A stretch of 64,000 nucleotides of DNA, taken from the NCBI GenBank assembly GCA_965247565.1, contig CBDFHF010000001.1, forward strand, positions 186,001 through 250,000, written 5' to 3'. Below the pieces are notes generated by a model. That model did not search any database, was not told the DNA's origin, and was given only the letters and a program-made list of their open reading frames with translations. The translations under genes and the position numbers were made by a program. This stretch comes from CBDFHF01 sp965247565. GTDB lineage: Bacteria; Pseudomonadota; Gammaproteobacteria; Methylococcales; Methylomonadaceae. Below are positions 52,372 to 62,072 of this stretch, in pieces. Numbering within the stretch: position 1 is the stretch's first letter; each line of letters begins with the position of its first letter.

Positions 52372-52661
52372 TTCAACAACTCGGCCAACCACGCAGCCGA
52401 TACGGATGTCGGCAGCTCCAGTCGATGACCGTTGTTATGAGTCAACACCAGGTTTGACGAGGATGCCGGTGTCGGAACAACCGATGCAACCTGAACAGGA
52501 ATCAACGCTACAGCTTGAGATAGATTGAGTCTGCGATACTCACTCAATCGAGCCGAGAAAGTACCCTTCTTGAGTTGCTGTTGATCACAATATAATGCTT
52601 GTGATAACCCGCTTTGTTGCCAAGCTTCAATATGCTGACGCCATTTGAATGGAATGCCCAT
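52359..52661 (-). CDS. tnpA: IS66 accessory protein TnpA, second type
   Basis: A 100-residue Orf1 protein (KWRQHIEAWQQSGLSQALYC, EYRRLN, ELPTSVSAAWLAELLKCLG), homologous to the type-1 TnpA. The 52709-52914 spacer beyond it holds no gene. Confidence 0.93.
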   Translation of the reverse strand: MGIPFKWRQHIEAWQQSGLSQALYCDQQQLKKGTFSARLSEYRRLNLSQAVALIPVQVASVVPTPASSSNLVLTHNNGHRLELPTSVSAAWLAELLKCLG

Positions 52662-52914
52662 AAAATCCCCTAGGAAAAAATCTTAGAGTGCCAGCATTGG
52701 TGTAAGCTTTGTAGATGGTTTCGCCGGACGATTACGTTGGTTTGCGCGCTAACAATGATTTCGCTAAATTCAGGAAGGTTACTTTCCACTAGGGCCCGCC
52801 CGCCGAGGGTGATAACAATGCCGGGGTGAAAATTTGGGGTTTTTCAGGGCTGACGACTTAATCAGATATGCGGCAAATAAAAGTCAAGTTTGGACAAGTT
52901 AATCACAACTTGCG

Positions 52915-55900
52915 TTAGCGCAAATCCTTAGCTAGCAGACTGGTATTGCCGCCGATAGCGGCGGTATTGGTGGTGACGGTTTGCTCAATAGCAAAGCGGC
53001 GTAAATAGTCCGGCCCACCCGCTTTGGGGCCAGTACCTGAAAGCCCCATGCCACCAAATGGCTGTAATCCGACCACAGCACCAATCATGTTCCGGTTGAT
53101 ATAAATATTGCCGACTTTTGCACTTTGTTGGATAGCCTTGATGTTGGCATCAATACGGCTGTGGATTCCTAAGGTTAAGCCGTAGCCCGTTGCATTGACC
53201 GCACCAATAACCTGATCTAGTTTGGCTGCATGGTAACGGATCAGGTGCAATACAGGGCCGAACACTTCTTGTGTGAGTTGTGATAAGGCGTTTATTTCCA
53301 CTAATGTGGGTGGAAAAAAACTACCATGACTCAAGCTAGAGTCTAAGGGTAGCTGATAGAGCAGTTTTGCCTCTTGCTGCATCTGTTCCAGGTGGGCGTT
53401 TAATGGAATCAGCGCAGCCTTATCAATGACAGGGCCAATATCGGCTTGGTAAATACTGGGATCGCCCATAGATAGTTCTTGCATTGCGCCTATCAGCATT
53501 GCTATGGCTTTATCGGCGACTTCCTGCTGTACAAACAGTACCCGCAAGGCTGAACAACGTTGGCCCGCGCTGTTGAACGCCGATACGATAACATCTTGAA
53601 CCAGTTGTTCCAGTAAAGCCGAGCTATCTGCAATCATGACATTTTGCCCTCCGGTCTCGGCAATCAGGGGCACAATAGCCTGATGATGCTGTGCTAATTG
53701 CCGATTGATGAATTGCGCAGTTTCCGTGGAGCCCGTGAAGGCAACACCGGCAACCCGTGAGTCGGGCAATAAATGTTGCCCAACCAAGTTGCCACTGGCC
53801 GGTAAATACTGTAAGACCGATTCGGGTATGCCTGCTTGATACAATATTTCCGCACAGCGCATCGCCGTTAAGGCTGTTTGGCTAGCGGGTTTTGCGATAA
53901 CGGCATTGCCTGCGGATAGCGCCGCTGTTAATTGACCCATGAAAATGGCAATCGGAAAATTCCACGGACTAATACAAACAAAAACACCTCGACCGTAATA
54001 ATAAAGCAGATTTTCCTCGCCAGTGACACCTGGCAGATTTTTGGGTGTGCTGAACAATTCTAGCGCGGATTGTGCGTAATAGCGGCAATAATCCACGGCT
54101 TCCCTGACTTCCGATAAGGCATCCCTTATAGTTCGCCCACCTTCACGGATACATAAAGACACCAACTCTAGCCGATGTTGCTCGATAAGGTTGGCGGCTT
54201 TCAACAAGCAATCTGCACGGGTTGTTACAGGAGTAAGCCGCCATTCGGTAAATGCCTGGGCAGCACATTCTATTGCTCGTTCAATCGCTATTTCGTCGGC
54301 ATAGATCACACTGCCAACGGTTAATCTATTATCAGATGGATTATTGATTAGATGTTGCTCACCTGAATAATGGCTGCCATTAATTAAGGGAGCGGCTTGC
54401 CAGTGTTTATTTACTAGAGCATCAAGGTTTTGCTGTAGCTGTTGTAATAAATCGTGATCAACCAGATTTAAGCCTTCTGAATTAAGCCGTTGTTCACCGA
54501 ATAGTGATCTGGGCAAGACAATTGTAGGCTTCTTTATCGATAGTTTTACCCGTTCAACAGGATCATAAACCAGTTCCTCAACACTAATGTCAGCATTATC
54601 TATTTGATTGATAAAGGACGTATTGGCGCCGTTTTCCAGTAATCGCCTGACGAGATAAGGCAGCAATTCATGATAATGACCGACTGGTGCGTAAATACGG
54701 CAAGGGTTTGGCCATCGTTGGTTTTCAATGATTTCAGCATATAGAGGTTCCCCCATACCGTGCAGCCGCTGAAATTCATAACCGGGGTGGTGTTTGCCGC
54801 TGTGATAAATAGCAGCTAGGGTGTGAGCGTTATGGGTAGCGAACTGGGGATAAAATACGTCAGACCGAGACAGTATCAAATGCGAACACGCGAGATACGA
54901 TACATCAGTCGCCGATTTATGTGTGAACACAGGATAATCGCTCAAACCATTTTCCTGTGCACGTTTTATTTCGCTGTCCCAGTAGGCACCTTTAACCAAG
55001 CGCAATGGGATTTTTTTATGTTGGCTTTCAGCCAATGCGGCAAGCCAGCGGATAACGGATAAAGCCCGTTTTTGGTAGGCCTGCACCGCCAAACCCAAGC
55101 CTGACCAGCCGTTTAAATCAGGATGCGTAAAAACGGCGGCAAAAATGGCCAGGGACATATCCAGGCGTTCGGATTCTTCTGCATCGACAGTGATGGAAAT
55201 ATTGGCTGAATGCGCCTTTTGTGCCAGCGCCAACAATTTATCCGTTAATTCCTTAACCGCCCGGACATGCTGCAAAGGCTCGTAGCGCGGACACAGTGCC
55301 GATAATTTAACGGAAATCCCAGGGTTGGCATATATATTGGTAGATGGGGCATGTTCAGCTATTGCTACTATTACTGAAAGATAAGACTGGTAATATCGCT
55401 CCGCATCGTCAGCTGTTAAAGCCGCTTCACCCAGCATATCGAAAGAATAGCGATAGTACCTTGCTTGCTCACTACGCGCAATTGCTTGATGTATAGACTC
55501 AGCGAACACAAACTGTTCAGCAAGGTAAGCCATAACCTGCTTTAAGGCTGTGCGAATGAATGGCGCTCCGATGCGATTTAATAGTTGCCTGAAGACCGGA
55601 AACCAATGCTGATCAATCAACAACACCTGTTCTTCAAATTGTCGGGTAAATAACAGGGCTTGGCTTGACAGATTGACCAGAAAAGAATCGCTATGCCCCA
55701 GATGATTTTGCCAGTCGGCATGGGTGAGTTTTTCTTGTAAAAACAGGTCTTGAGTAGAGCCGTCAGGTATACGGAGCAAGGCTTCGGCAATCCCCATCAA
55801 CACGATGCCTTCTTGGGAGTTGAGCTGATATTCCCGGAGGAATGCTTCGATTGAAGATTGCCGGTCTATTTTTGCCCTGGCCGCATTGACCAGCGTTTTG

Positions 55901-56040
55901 GCACAATCACTAACAATTACCGGATCATACGTACCCAGTTGAGTTAAGAGCCCAGTAACAATTTCATTTTCACTTACCAAATAAGCCTGGTTAATAGCGC
56001 CCCGTAATGCGGAAAATGATTCATTCACTATTGTGCGCAC
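52915..56040 (-). CDS. putA: Bifunctional proline dehydrogenase / P5C dehydrogenase PutA
   Basis: A 1041-residue enzyme converting proline to glutamate. The flavin-dependent proline dehydrogenase barrel fills roughly residues 130-430 (VKLSALCPRYEPLQ, ITVDAEESERLDMSL, LRLVKGAYWDSEIKRAQENG, YAPVGHYHELLPYLVRRLLENGAN). The aldehyde dehydrogenase domain occupies about 530-1030, with SPWNFPIAIFMGQ, FTGSTETAQFI, the Glu in IAETGGQN and the nucleophile Cys in SAGQRCSALRV. The N-terminal ribbon-helix-helix repressor domain of E. coli PutA is absent, so it is probably not autogenous. It stands alone. Confidence 0.96.
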   Translation of the reverse strand: MRTIVNESFSALRGAINQAYLVSENEIVTGLLTQLGTYDPVIVSDCAKTLVNAARAKIDRQSSIEAFLREYQLNSQEGIVLMGIAEALLRIPDGSTQDLFLQEKLTHADWQNHLGHSDSFLVNLSSQALLFTRQFEEQVLLIDQHWFPVFRQLLNRIGAPFIRTALKQVMAYLAEQFVFAESIHQAIARSEQARYYRYSFDMLGEAALTADDAERYYQSYLSVIVAIAEHAPSTNIYANPGISVKLSALCPRYEPLQHVRAVKELTDKLLALAQKAHSANISITVDAEESERLDMSLAIFAAVFTHPDLNGWSGLGLAVQAYQKRALSVIRWLAALAESQHKKIPLRLVKGAYWDSEIKRAQENGLSDYPVFTHKSATDVSYLACSHLILSRSDVFYPQFATHNAHTLAAIYHSGKHHPGYEFQRLHGMGEPLYAEIIENQRWPNPCRIYAPVGHYHELLPYLVRRLLENGANTSFINQIDNADISVEELVYDPVERVKLSIKKPTIVLPRSLFGEQRLNSEGLNLVDHDLLQQLQQNLDALVNKHWQAAPLINGSHYSGEQHLINNPSDNRLTVGSVIYADEIAIERAIECAAQAFTEWRLTPVTTRADCLLKAANLIEQHRLELVSLCIREGGRTIRDALSEVREAVDYCRYYAQSALELFSTPKNLPGVTGEENLLYYYGRGVFVCISPWNFPIAIFMGQLTAALSAGNAVIAKPASQTALTAMRCAEILYQAGIPESVLQYLPASGNLVGQHLLPDSRVAGVAFTGSTETAQFINRQLAQHHQAIVPLIAETGGQNVMIADSSALLEQLVQDVIVSAFNSAGQRCSALRVLFVQQEVADKAIAMLIGAMQELSMGDPSIYQADIGPVIDKAALIPLNAHLEQMQQEAKLLYQLPLDSSLSHGSFFPPTLVEINALSQLTQEVFGPVLHLIRYHAAKLDQVIGAVNATGYGLTLGIHSRIDANIKAIQQSAKVGNIYINRNMIGAVVGLQPFGGMGLSGTGPKAGGPDYLRRFAIEQTVTTNTAAIGGNTSLLAKDLR

Positions 56041-56061
56041 CTATTGTAAATCGAACCGAAT

Positions 56062-56241
56062 ATGCAAAAATCATTCATTTTGAATGTCCCCTGTCAAAAG
56101 TTGGCGATGCCAGTCGAGCCTAACGATTATATCTATGCTGATGAGGATGGCATCATAATTTCTACTAAAGAACATGGCTATCTACAAGCCGCAGCTAGCG
56201 TGGAATTTCTTTCGGCTAACACCTTAAAAAATACAGGTTAG
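56062..56241 (+). pseudogene. RraA-like C-terminal fragment
   Basis: A 59-codon frame ending a fold like RraA/demethylmenaquinone methyltransferase-like proteins: PVEPNDYIYADEDGIIIS matches the family's GDxIxADxDGVVV. Nothing of the active-site half is present. It may be a real short gene, but a fragment is more likely. Confidence 0.4.
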
Positions 56242-56453
56242 TTTGGTTAACCTGTGCTTTGTATATAACCCTGAAATTTTTAATAACAATGTTAACAGAA
56301 GGTCTGTTTAACAATTTTTGATAGTCAGCTTCCGCAAAGCTTCAGGGGCGGGTTTTGGCCGATTTTTGACGACCGGAACACCAAAAATACGCTTATCACC
56401 AGGGGCTGCTTTTATAAATTTTCAGGTGGCTTTTTTGATGATAATACGCAGTT

Positions 56454-56850
56454 CTAAAGTCCTCGGTGCGTGTTTTTTGCTTTAGGTAACTCTTTTAAAT
56501 ACTCATTATTTTCTTGCTCTCTTACCTTTTCATTTTCTAGGTGTTTAACAAAGCCATCAATGGCAGCTTTTAGCTGGCGATTAACTCCCTCCATACCAAA
56601 CGAGCTTTTTGTTGCGAGGTCGTTAAAATCTGTAAAGCTCTTCATTTTCGCAATTGCATCTTTTTGTTCATCGGACAATTTTCCGTCCCTTGCCTTAGCC
56701 GGTGTTACTGGTTCAAGGTTAGAGGGGTATTCTTGTTCACCCGGTGCAAATATTGGAAATATGGCTATCCCACTAACCGCATTAGCTGCTTCGATGGACT
56801 TTTCTTTCCCTGTATTTTTTCCCTCTGTTAGTACCTGACTGATTATGTCC
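56454..56850 (-). pseudogene. Unknown protein, 5'-truncated
   Basis: A frame open from about 56850 to 56454 (SIEAANAVSGIAIFPIF, LSDEQKDAIAKMKSFTDFND, EGVNRQLKAAIDGFVKHLEN). A start at 56678 would give only 74 residues. It is cut at its 5' side by IS21 debris. No family recognised. Confidence 0.4.
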
Positions 56851-56992
56851 GCAACTGGCGTAATGGGGCGACTCTGGGTTCCGGAAAGTCAGCATTTGTG
56901 CCACTTAAGTTTCAACTGGGTGAAGCCTTTCAGTTTGATTGGAGCGATGAATGGCTCATGATTGATGGCATTCATCGGAAAATCATGTAGGC
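56844..56992 (+). pseudogene. IS21 IstA fragment
   Basis: About 48 codons (DYVRNWRNG ... FVPLKFQLGEAFQFDWSDEW, IDGIHRKIM) matching the region around the first catalytic Asp of IS21-family IstA (AFVPLxFxxGEAFQFDWSE). Both ends are lost. Confidence 0.6.
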
Positions 56993-57030
56993 CTCCTGAA
57001 TTTGATAGGAAGCGCTAGTCTGCCTTGATT

Positions 57031-57296
57031 TTAAAGACTTGCGTAGGTGCGTTTTAATTGACGCTTACCATTGATCACCTCAATAGACTTAGTCGAGCGG
57101 CCCATAAAAGAGCGTCCCATGTCTGGAAAGCGTTCAAGATTTGGGATAACTGTAATCAGTAAATCTTCCAGCAGTGCATCATAGGCACGGGGTGACTCAG
57201 CTTCGTCAATGTTGGCATATTTATTAGCCAGTGTCTGGCTTAAGGAAGGAGGAATTTGTTAAACTCAGCAACGACATATTTGTAGCAGATTGACAT
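57031..57296 (-). pseudogene. ParE/RelE-type toxin, frameshifted and truncated
   Basis: An N-terminal frame (MSICYKYVVAEFNKFLLP), then after a one-base shift SLSQTLANKYANIDEAESPR, YDALLEDLLITVIPNLERFP and DMGRSFMGRS. The C-terminal strands are replaced. No antitoxin gene is recognisable beside it. IS66 copy 3 begins 20 bases upstream. Confidence 0.6.
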
Positions 57297-57330
57297 GATC
57301 GGAAATTAGCTATAAGGTATGCGTCTGTCG

Positions 57331-58947
57331 CTACCAGGTAGATTTTTCAGACGTATTCAGTTTGATCGCCTCAATCCACTCCAGTGCCAAGGGTAGTAAC
57401 TCATCAATACGTCGATTAGGCCAAGTCGGCAGTTTTTCGAGCGTCTCCTTTAGCCACTCGGCGGGATTAATGCCATTGAGCTTAGCCGTGCCCAGCAATG
57501 ATTGTATTGCAGCCGCGCGTTTGCCAGCCCGCTCGGAGCCGGTGAATAACCAGTTCTTTTTTCCAAGTGCGATGGGCCGAATGGAGTTTTCTACTGGATT
57601 ATTGTCAATCGGCAAGTGCCCGGTTTCAGCATAGCGGATGATGGCAGGCCAGCGTTTTAGTATATGATCTAAAGCCTTAGCGGACGTGCCGCCGTTGGCT
57701 GTTCTGACGCGGGTTTCAATCAACCAGTCATATAAGGTTTGAAGTTCTGGTAGGGCTTTTTCTGCACGTAGTTGACGACGAGCTTCAATGCTCATTGCTT
57801 CGCCCTCTGCTTCGATGGCATACAGCACAGCAATGCGTTGCACAGCTTCCAACGCCATAGGATTTTTATCTGCCTGATGCAAGTCGAAGAACTTACGCCG
57901 AGCATGCCCAAGACACGCTAACTCGATACAACCATGAGGGTTGCGCGTGTTTGTGAATAACGCTTTATACCCGGCAAAATCATCAACCAGCAGATGACCT
58001 TGCCATTCGCCTAAAAATTGGCGGGCATGTTCACCGCTACGCCCTTGTTGATAATCAAAGACGATGATACGCGGTTGATCTTTCTGAAGATCATTGCTGC
58101 GGTAGGCCCATAGGTAAGCTTTGCGGGTTTTGCCTTTGCCGGGGTCGAGTTGCGCGACCGGCGTTTCATCCGCATGCAAGGTATTGCCTTGCAGCAGATG
58201 CCAAGTGAGCCGATCCACCAACGGCTGTAACGCCACACCGACACGACCCACCCATTCGGCTAAGGTTGAACGAGACAGAATCACATTTTCGCGGGCGGCA
58301 ATTTGTTCCAAGCGATAGAGTGGCAGATGATCCAGGTATTTGCTGATGATCACCCATACCAATAAACCGATGGCGGCCATGCCACCATCAATCACTGCCG
58401 GCGAAATCGGCGCGGCGGTGATGGTTTCGCAGTTTTTACAAGCATATTGGGGGCGAATGTGCCGATGGACAGTAAACTGAGCGGGTACAACATCCAATTG
58501 TTCGCTGATGTCTTCGCCAATTTTGACCAAGTCTTTGCCGCACTTTCCGCAAGTGCAAGATTCGGGTTCGTGGCGATGTTCGATGCGCGGTAAATGCGGC
58601 GGCAAAGGTTGACGACCGGCGCGGGGCCGTTTGGGTTTGACCACTGTCTCGCAAGGCTGATCGTCTTTCAGCTGTTCGAGTTCCGCTTCAATCGCGGACA
58701 TGTCAGTATTCCAAGTTTCCTCAAACACATCACGCTGTAAGGGCGAGAGGGTTTCACTTTTTACGCCAAAACGGATACGCCGGTAATAAGCAACTTCATG
58801 CGTTAAGGCTTCGATTTTGAAGTCTTTGGCTTTGATGAGGGCAGCATCGCGTTCTGTCTGATCAAGGAGCGACTGAATTAAGGCCGCAACTTGAGATTTA
58901 GCGGTCGGATCAAGGTTTAAATGATCAAGCTCAGCGAGTGATTTCAT
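57331..58947 (-). CDS. tnpC: IS66 transposase TnpC
   Basis: A 538-residue DDE transposase, the same as the copy at 33380 except for one residue near the C-terminus (LLPLALEW here). All catalytic motifs are present. Confidence 0.97.
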   Translation of the reverse strand: MKSLAELDHLNLDPTAKSQVAALIQSLLDQTERDAALIKAKDFKIEALTHEVAYYRRIRFGVKSETLSPLQRDVFEETWNTDMSAIEAELEQLKDDQPCETVVKPKRPRAGRQPLPPHLPRIEHRHEPESCTCGKCGKDLVKIGEDISEQLDVVPAQFTVHRHIRPQYACKNCETITAAPISPAVIDGGMAAIGLLVWVIISKYLDHLPLYRLEQIAARENVILSRSTLAEWVGRVGVALQPLVDRLTWHLLQGNTLHADETPVAQLDPGKGKTRKAYLWAYRSNDLQKDQPRIIVFDYQQGRSGEHARQFLGEWQGHLLVDDFAGYKALFTNTRNPHGCIELACLGHARRKFFDLHQADKNPMALEAVQRIAVLYAIEAEGEAMSIEARRQLRAEKALPELQTLYDWLIETRVRTANGGTSAKALDHILKRWPAIIRYAETGHLPIDNNPVENSIRPIALGKKNWLFTGSERAGKRAAAIQSLLGTAKLNGINPAEWLKETLEKLPTWPNRRIDELLPLALEWIEAIKLNTSEKSTW

Positions 58948-59042
58948 GGCTGAAATTATACAACAAACACCCGCTGAAAGCCTTATGTTTACTGGATTTT
59001 CTTGCTAATTTTCTCTCTTTTTAGACTAAAATATAACGCTAT

Positions 59043-59393
59043 TTAAACCTGCCAATGTGCTTGGGGCAACGCCGATAAACGCTGCCAGTTTACACCGGCA
59101 ATCAGCCATTCCCATTGCGCCTGACTGATAGCAAAACGGGTATCCAACACCTTGGGCCACACAAAACCGCCCTGATGCAAACGACGGTGACATAACCAAA
59201 CGCCATTGCCGTCCCACACTAACAACCGTAAGCGGTTGCCTGCCTTGTTACGAAACACAAACGCAGATCCTGTGCACGGCGATTGGCCTAGCACCAGTTG
59301 GACAATAGACGATAAGCCATCAATACCGCGTCTCATATCAACGGGCGCAACGACTAACCAAATCTGAGGAGGGCTTGCGATTAATCCAGGCAT
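59043..59393 (-). CDS. tnpB: IS66 accessory protein TnpB (Orf2)
   Basis: A 116-residue Orf2 protein identical to copies 1 and 2. It overlaps tnpA by 13 bases. Confidence 0.95.
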   Translation of the reverse strand: MPGLIASPPQIWLVVAPVDMRRGIDGLSSIVQLVLGQSPCTGSAFVFRNKAGNRLRLLVWDGNGVWLCHRRLHQGGFVWPKVLDTRFAISQAQWEWLIAGVNWQRLSALPQAHWQV

Positions 59394-59668
59394 CGCAGCA
59401 ATTCCGCCAGCCAGGCGGCTGAAGTCGATGCCGGCAGATCAACTTGATGGCCGTTGGTAAGTTTTAATACAATTCCTATGGGAAGCGGTGCTTTCAGCTG
59501 GACAGGAATTAATGCCGGAAGCGCGCCTTGTTGCTCTTTTCGATAATCACTTAATCTGGCTCCAAACGTATTATCGTTTAAACCCTGCTGCCGACAATAC
59601 TCCGCTTGTTTTAAACCACTAAGCTGCCAGGCTTCTATATGATTGATCCACTTGGTTGTTAGGGCCAT
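59381..59668 (-). CDS. tnpA: IS66 accessory protein TnpA (Orf1)
   Basis: A 95-residue Orf1 protein identical to copies 1 and 2, next to the element's right end at 59743. Confidence 0.95.
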   Translation of the reverse strand: MALTTKWINHIEAWQLSGLKQAEYCRQQGLNDNTFGARLSDYRKEQQGALPALIPVQLKAPLPIGIVLKLTNGHQVDLPASTSAAWLAELLRCLD

Positions 59669-59743
59669 CTCTTATCCTCACTGAAAAACTTAAGGATGCC
59701 TAATTTGGAAATTTCAAGCTAGGTGGAAGGGCTGGACGCATAC

Positions 59744-59969
59744 CGTCATTAAAGATCTGTGATTTTTTATTTTTCTTATGAAAATCAGGAGTGACATACA
59801 TTAAGTCGTTGTGTCTAAATAAGCCGTTCCGAATATTTAAAGTTCTATAAAATGGGATACCGTCCGAAATGCCACAATAATGATCATTCACGTTTCCGAC
59901 GTAACCGACTACGATTTTTGGAAAAATCTGTCCAAGTTTTTTTGTTTCCCACCTCTCAGGCACGTGCAT
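59744..59969 (-). pseudogene. hsdS: HsdS specificity subunit, cut by IS66
   Basis: About 75 residues of an HsdS N-terminus (HVPERWETKKLGQIFPKIVVG, GIPFYRTLNIRNGLF) before the frame runs into the IS66 end. In an intact gene this is the start of the first target-recognition domain. The rest of the gene is not found beyond the IS66 copy. Its start overlaps hsdM by 14 bases, so it was the next gene of the operon. Confidence 0.82.
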
Positions 59970-61485
59970 AACCCAACTCCTTCAAATACCCCGCCATTTC
60001 CTGTTTAACGCCTTCCAGCTCGGTTTCAAGTTGGTTGATTTCATCCTGCACCGCCTCAATATCAATCTCTTGCTCTTCCTCAAAGGTATCCACATAACGC
60101 GGAATATTCAGGTTGAAGTCGTTGTCCTTGATTTCAGCAAAGCTGGCCAAGTAGGCATATTTCTCAACGGTTTCTCTGGCTTGATAAGTGGCGACAATCT
60201 TGTCGATGTCCACTTGCCGTAAACGGTTCTGGTTTTTGTCGTTTTGATAGTCGCGGCTGGCGTCAATGAACAAGACCTTGTTATCGACTTTATTCCGTTT
60301 GAAGACCAAGACCGCTGCAGGAATGCTGGTACCATAAAACAAGTTGGCCGGTAGGCCAATCACCGCATCCAGCAGGTTTTCTTCTATCAGTTGCTGACGG
60401 ATTTTGCCTTCGCTGGAGCTTCTGAATAACACCCCATGCGGAACGACTACACCAACGCGACCGGAGTCTTGGGTGGTGGTCTCGATCATGTGCGAAATAA
60501 AGGCGTAATCACCTTTGGATTGTGGCGGTAGGCCACGATGGAAGCGTTTGTAAGCATCATTACCCGCTTCCTCATAACCCCATTTATCCAGCGAAAACGG
60601 CGGATTGGCGACCACGACTTCAAACTTCATGGTGGTATCGTCTTCAATCAGTTTAGGACTGCGGATGGTATCGCCCCATTCAATGCGGGCGTTGTCCATG
60701 CCATGCAGGAACATGTTCATTTTCGCCAAGGCCCAGGTGGCACCGGTGATTTCCTGGCCGTACAGGGCAAAGTCTTTGACGTCGTTTTTCAACAGCTGAT
60801 TGCCGCACTTAATCAACAATGAACCGGAGCCACAGGCAGGATCGGCAATCCGCTCTCCGGCTTGCGGATTAACCAACTCGGCAATCAGTTCCGAGACTTC
60901 GGCAGGGGTGTAAAATTCTCCGGCTTTTTTACCGGCACCGGCGGCGAATTTGGCAATTAGGTATTCGTAGGCATTGCCGATGACATCCAGATTACCGACG
61001 CGCGAAGGGCGTAAATCCAGTCGGGTATCGTGAAAATCTTCTAACAGATGTTTTAAGCGGGCGTTGCGATCTTTAGTTTGGCCCAGATTGGCTTCGGAAT
61101 TGAAATCAATATTGCGGAAGACACCAGCCAGCTTTTGCTTGTTGGTTTCTTCCACATGCTCCAGGGCGATGTTGATGATTTCGCCAATATTGGCTTCGTT
61201 ACGTTGGTCATAAAGATCAGAGAAGCTACAGCCTTTGGGCAACACGAACCGTTCACGCTGCATCCGCCGCAAGAGCATGGCTTCATCATTGCCAAATTTT
61301 TCCTTCAGGCTTTCATAGTGTTCCTGCCAAACATCGGAGATGTATTTGACGAACAGCATGACCAAAATATAGTTTTTATATTCCGACGCATCCACCACGC
61401 CCCTAAAGGTGTCGCAAGCCTTCCAGAGTATGCTGTTAATTTCGTCCTGATTTATGACCTTCAGGTTATTGATTTTGCTGGTCAT
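59956..61485 (-). CDS. hsdM: Type I restriction-modification DNA methyltransferase HsdM
   Basis: A 509-residue adenine N6-methyltransferase. The N-terminal helical domain is followed by the SAM motif ADPACGSGSLLI (215-226) and the catalytic NPPF (295-298). The end carries a coiled coil (DEINQLETELEGVKQEMAGYL). It needs an S subunit for target recognition. It overlaps the upstream hsdS-like gene by ATGA and the downstream hsdS by 14 bases. No hsdR is visible in the window. Confidence 0.95.
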   Translation of the reverse strand: MTSKINNLKVINQDEINSILWKACDTFRGVVDASEYKNYILVMLFVKYISDVWQEHYESLKEKFGNDEAMLLRRMQRERFVLPKGCSFSDLYDQRNEANIGEIINIALEHVEETNKQKLAGVFRNIDFNSEANLGQTKDRNARLKHLLEDFHDTRLDLRPSRVGNLDVIGNAYEYLIAKFAAGAGKKAGEFYTPAEVSELIAELVNPQAGERIADPACGSGSLLIKCGNQLLKNDVKDFALYGQEITGATWALAKMNMFLHGMDNARIEWGDTIRSPKLIEDDTTMKFEVVVANPPFSLDKWGYEEAGNDAYKRFHRGLPPQSKGDYAFISHMIETTTQDSGRVGVVVPHGVLFRSSSEGKIRQQLIEENLLDAVIGLPANLFYGTSIPAAVLVFKRNKVDNKVLFIDASRDYQNDKNQNRLRQVDIDKIVATYQARETVEKYAYLASFAEIKDNDFNLNIPRYVDTFEEEQEIDIEAVQDEINQLETELEGVKQEMAGYLKELGYARA

Positions 61486-62072
61486 GCGTTGTCCTCTTGA
61501 TACTGTTCCAATGTTTGATCCAATAGCTGGTCTAAAAACTGTTTTTTCTTTTCAATAAGTTGTTCTAGCAAGGCTTTTTCCTTAAGTCTGCAGGTATGAG
61601 CTTTGACGATGCTTTCTTGCACATCTACGGGAGGCAAAACAACCGGCAGATTTTCTAGCACAGTGCGGTTGACGTGGGGCAATGCTGTACCAGCGACATG
61701 TTGAGAAAAATAGCGTTGCGCCTGTTTATGGTTGATGTACCAAGTCAAATATTCCGGCCTTACATCCGGTCTGCTGGGTTTTACCCGCAGAATAAAGAAG
61801 TGAGAACCAGCAACGGTACTGTCCAAGTCTTGATCAACTAGAACTGCGAAAATACGGTAGCCACGACCGACGAACAAAATATCATTGTGTCGCAGGTAAT
61901 CGGGGTGTTTACGCCCGGTTAATTGAACGCGATAAAGATTAGCGCAATCCAAACCTTTTTCCGCGTCCACATCTTTTAACTGCACAACCGCCGTTTCAGC
62001 ATCTTCGATGTGCTTAATGCCTTCGCGAAAAGGATGGCCTGCTGTCAAAGTGGCAATGTGGCTTATGTTCAT
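61482..62072 (-). CDS. Half-size HsdS-like specificity protein
   Basis: A 196-residue protein with a single target-recognition domain (MNISHIATLTAGHPFREGIK, HNDILFVGRGYRIFAV, TALPHVNRTVLENLPVVLPP) followed by one long conserved helix (AHTCRLKEKALLEQLIEKKKQFLDQLL). Full HsdS proteins have two such modules in 400 or more residues. Half subunits can dimerise and read palindromic targets in some systems. The ATG at 62072 is preferred to an in-frame TTG nine codons upstream. Confidence 0.82.
   Translation of the reverse strand: MNISHIATLTAGHPFREGIKHIEDAETAVVQLKDVDAEKGLDCANLYRVQLTGRKHPDYLRHNDILFVGRGYRIFAVLVDQDLDSTVAGSHFFILRVKPSRPDVRPEYLTWYINHKQAQRYFSQHVAGTALPHVNRTVLENLPVVLPPVDVQESIVKAHTCRLKEKALLEQLIEKKKQFLDQLLDQTLEQYQEDNA

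Larger units (their letters stand above)
50283..52708 (-). mobile_element. IS66-family element, second type
   Basis: It carries the same three-gene layout as the other IS66 copies but is clearly divergent in protein sequence. The tnpA-side end lies near 52701-52707 (plus-strand GTAAGC). No matching end is visible at the tnpC side, where the IS5 derivative stops only 17 bases away, so that end may be lost. Confidence 0.8.
57317..59743 (-). mobile_element. IS66-family element, copy 3 (no target duplication)
   Basis: The same 2427-bp element as copy 2 with both ends intact. The flanks differ: GCTATAAG on the left (57309-57316) and CGTCATTA on the right (59744-59751). Without a duplication, the site probably arose by recombination between IS66 copies or by an adjacent deletion. 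It cuts the hsdS gene on its right. Confidence 0.95.
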
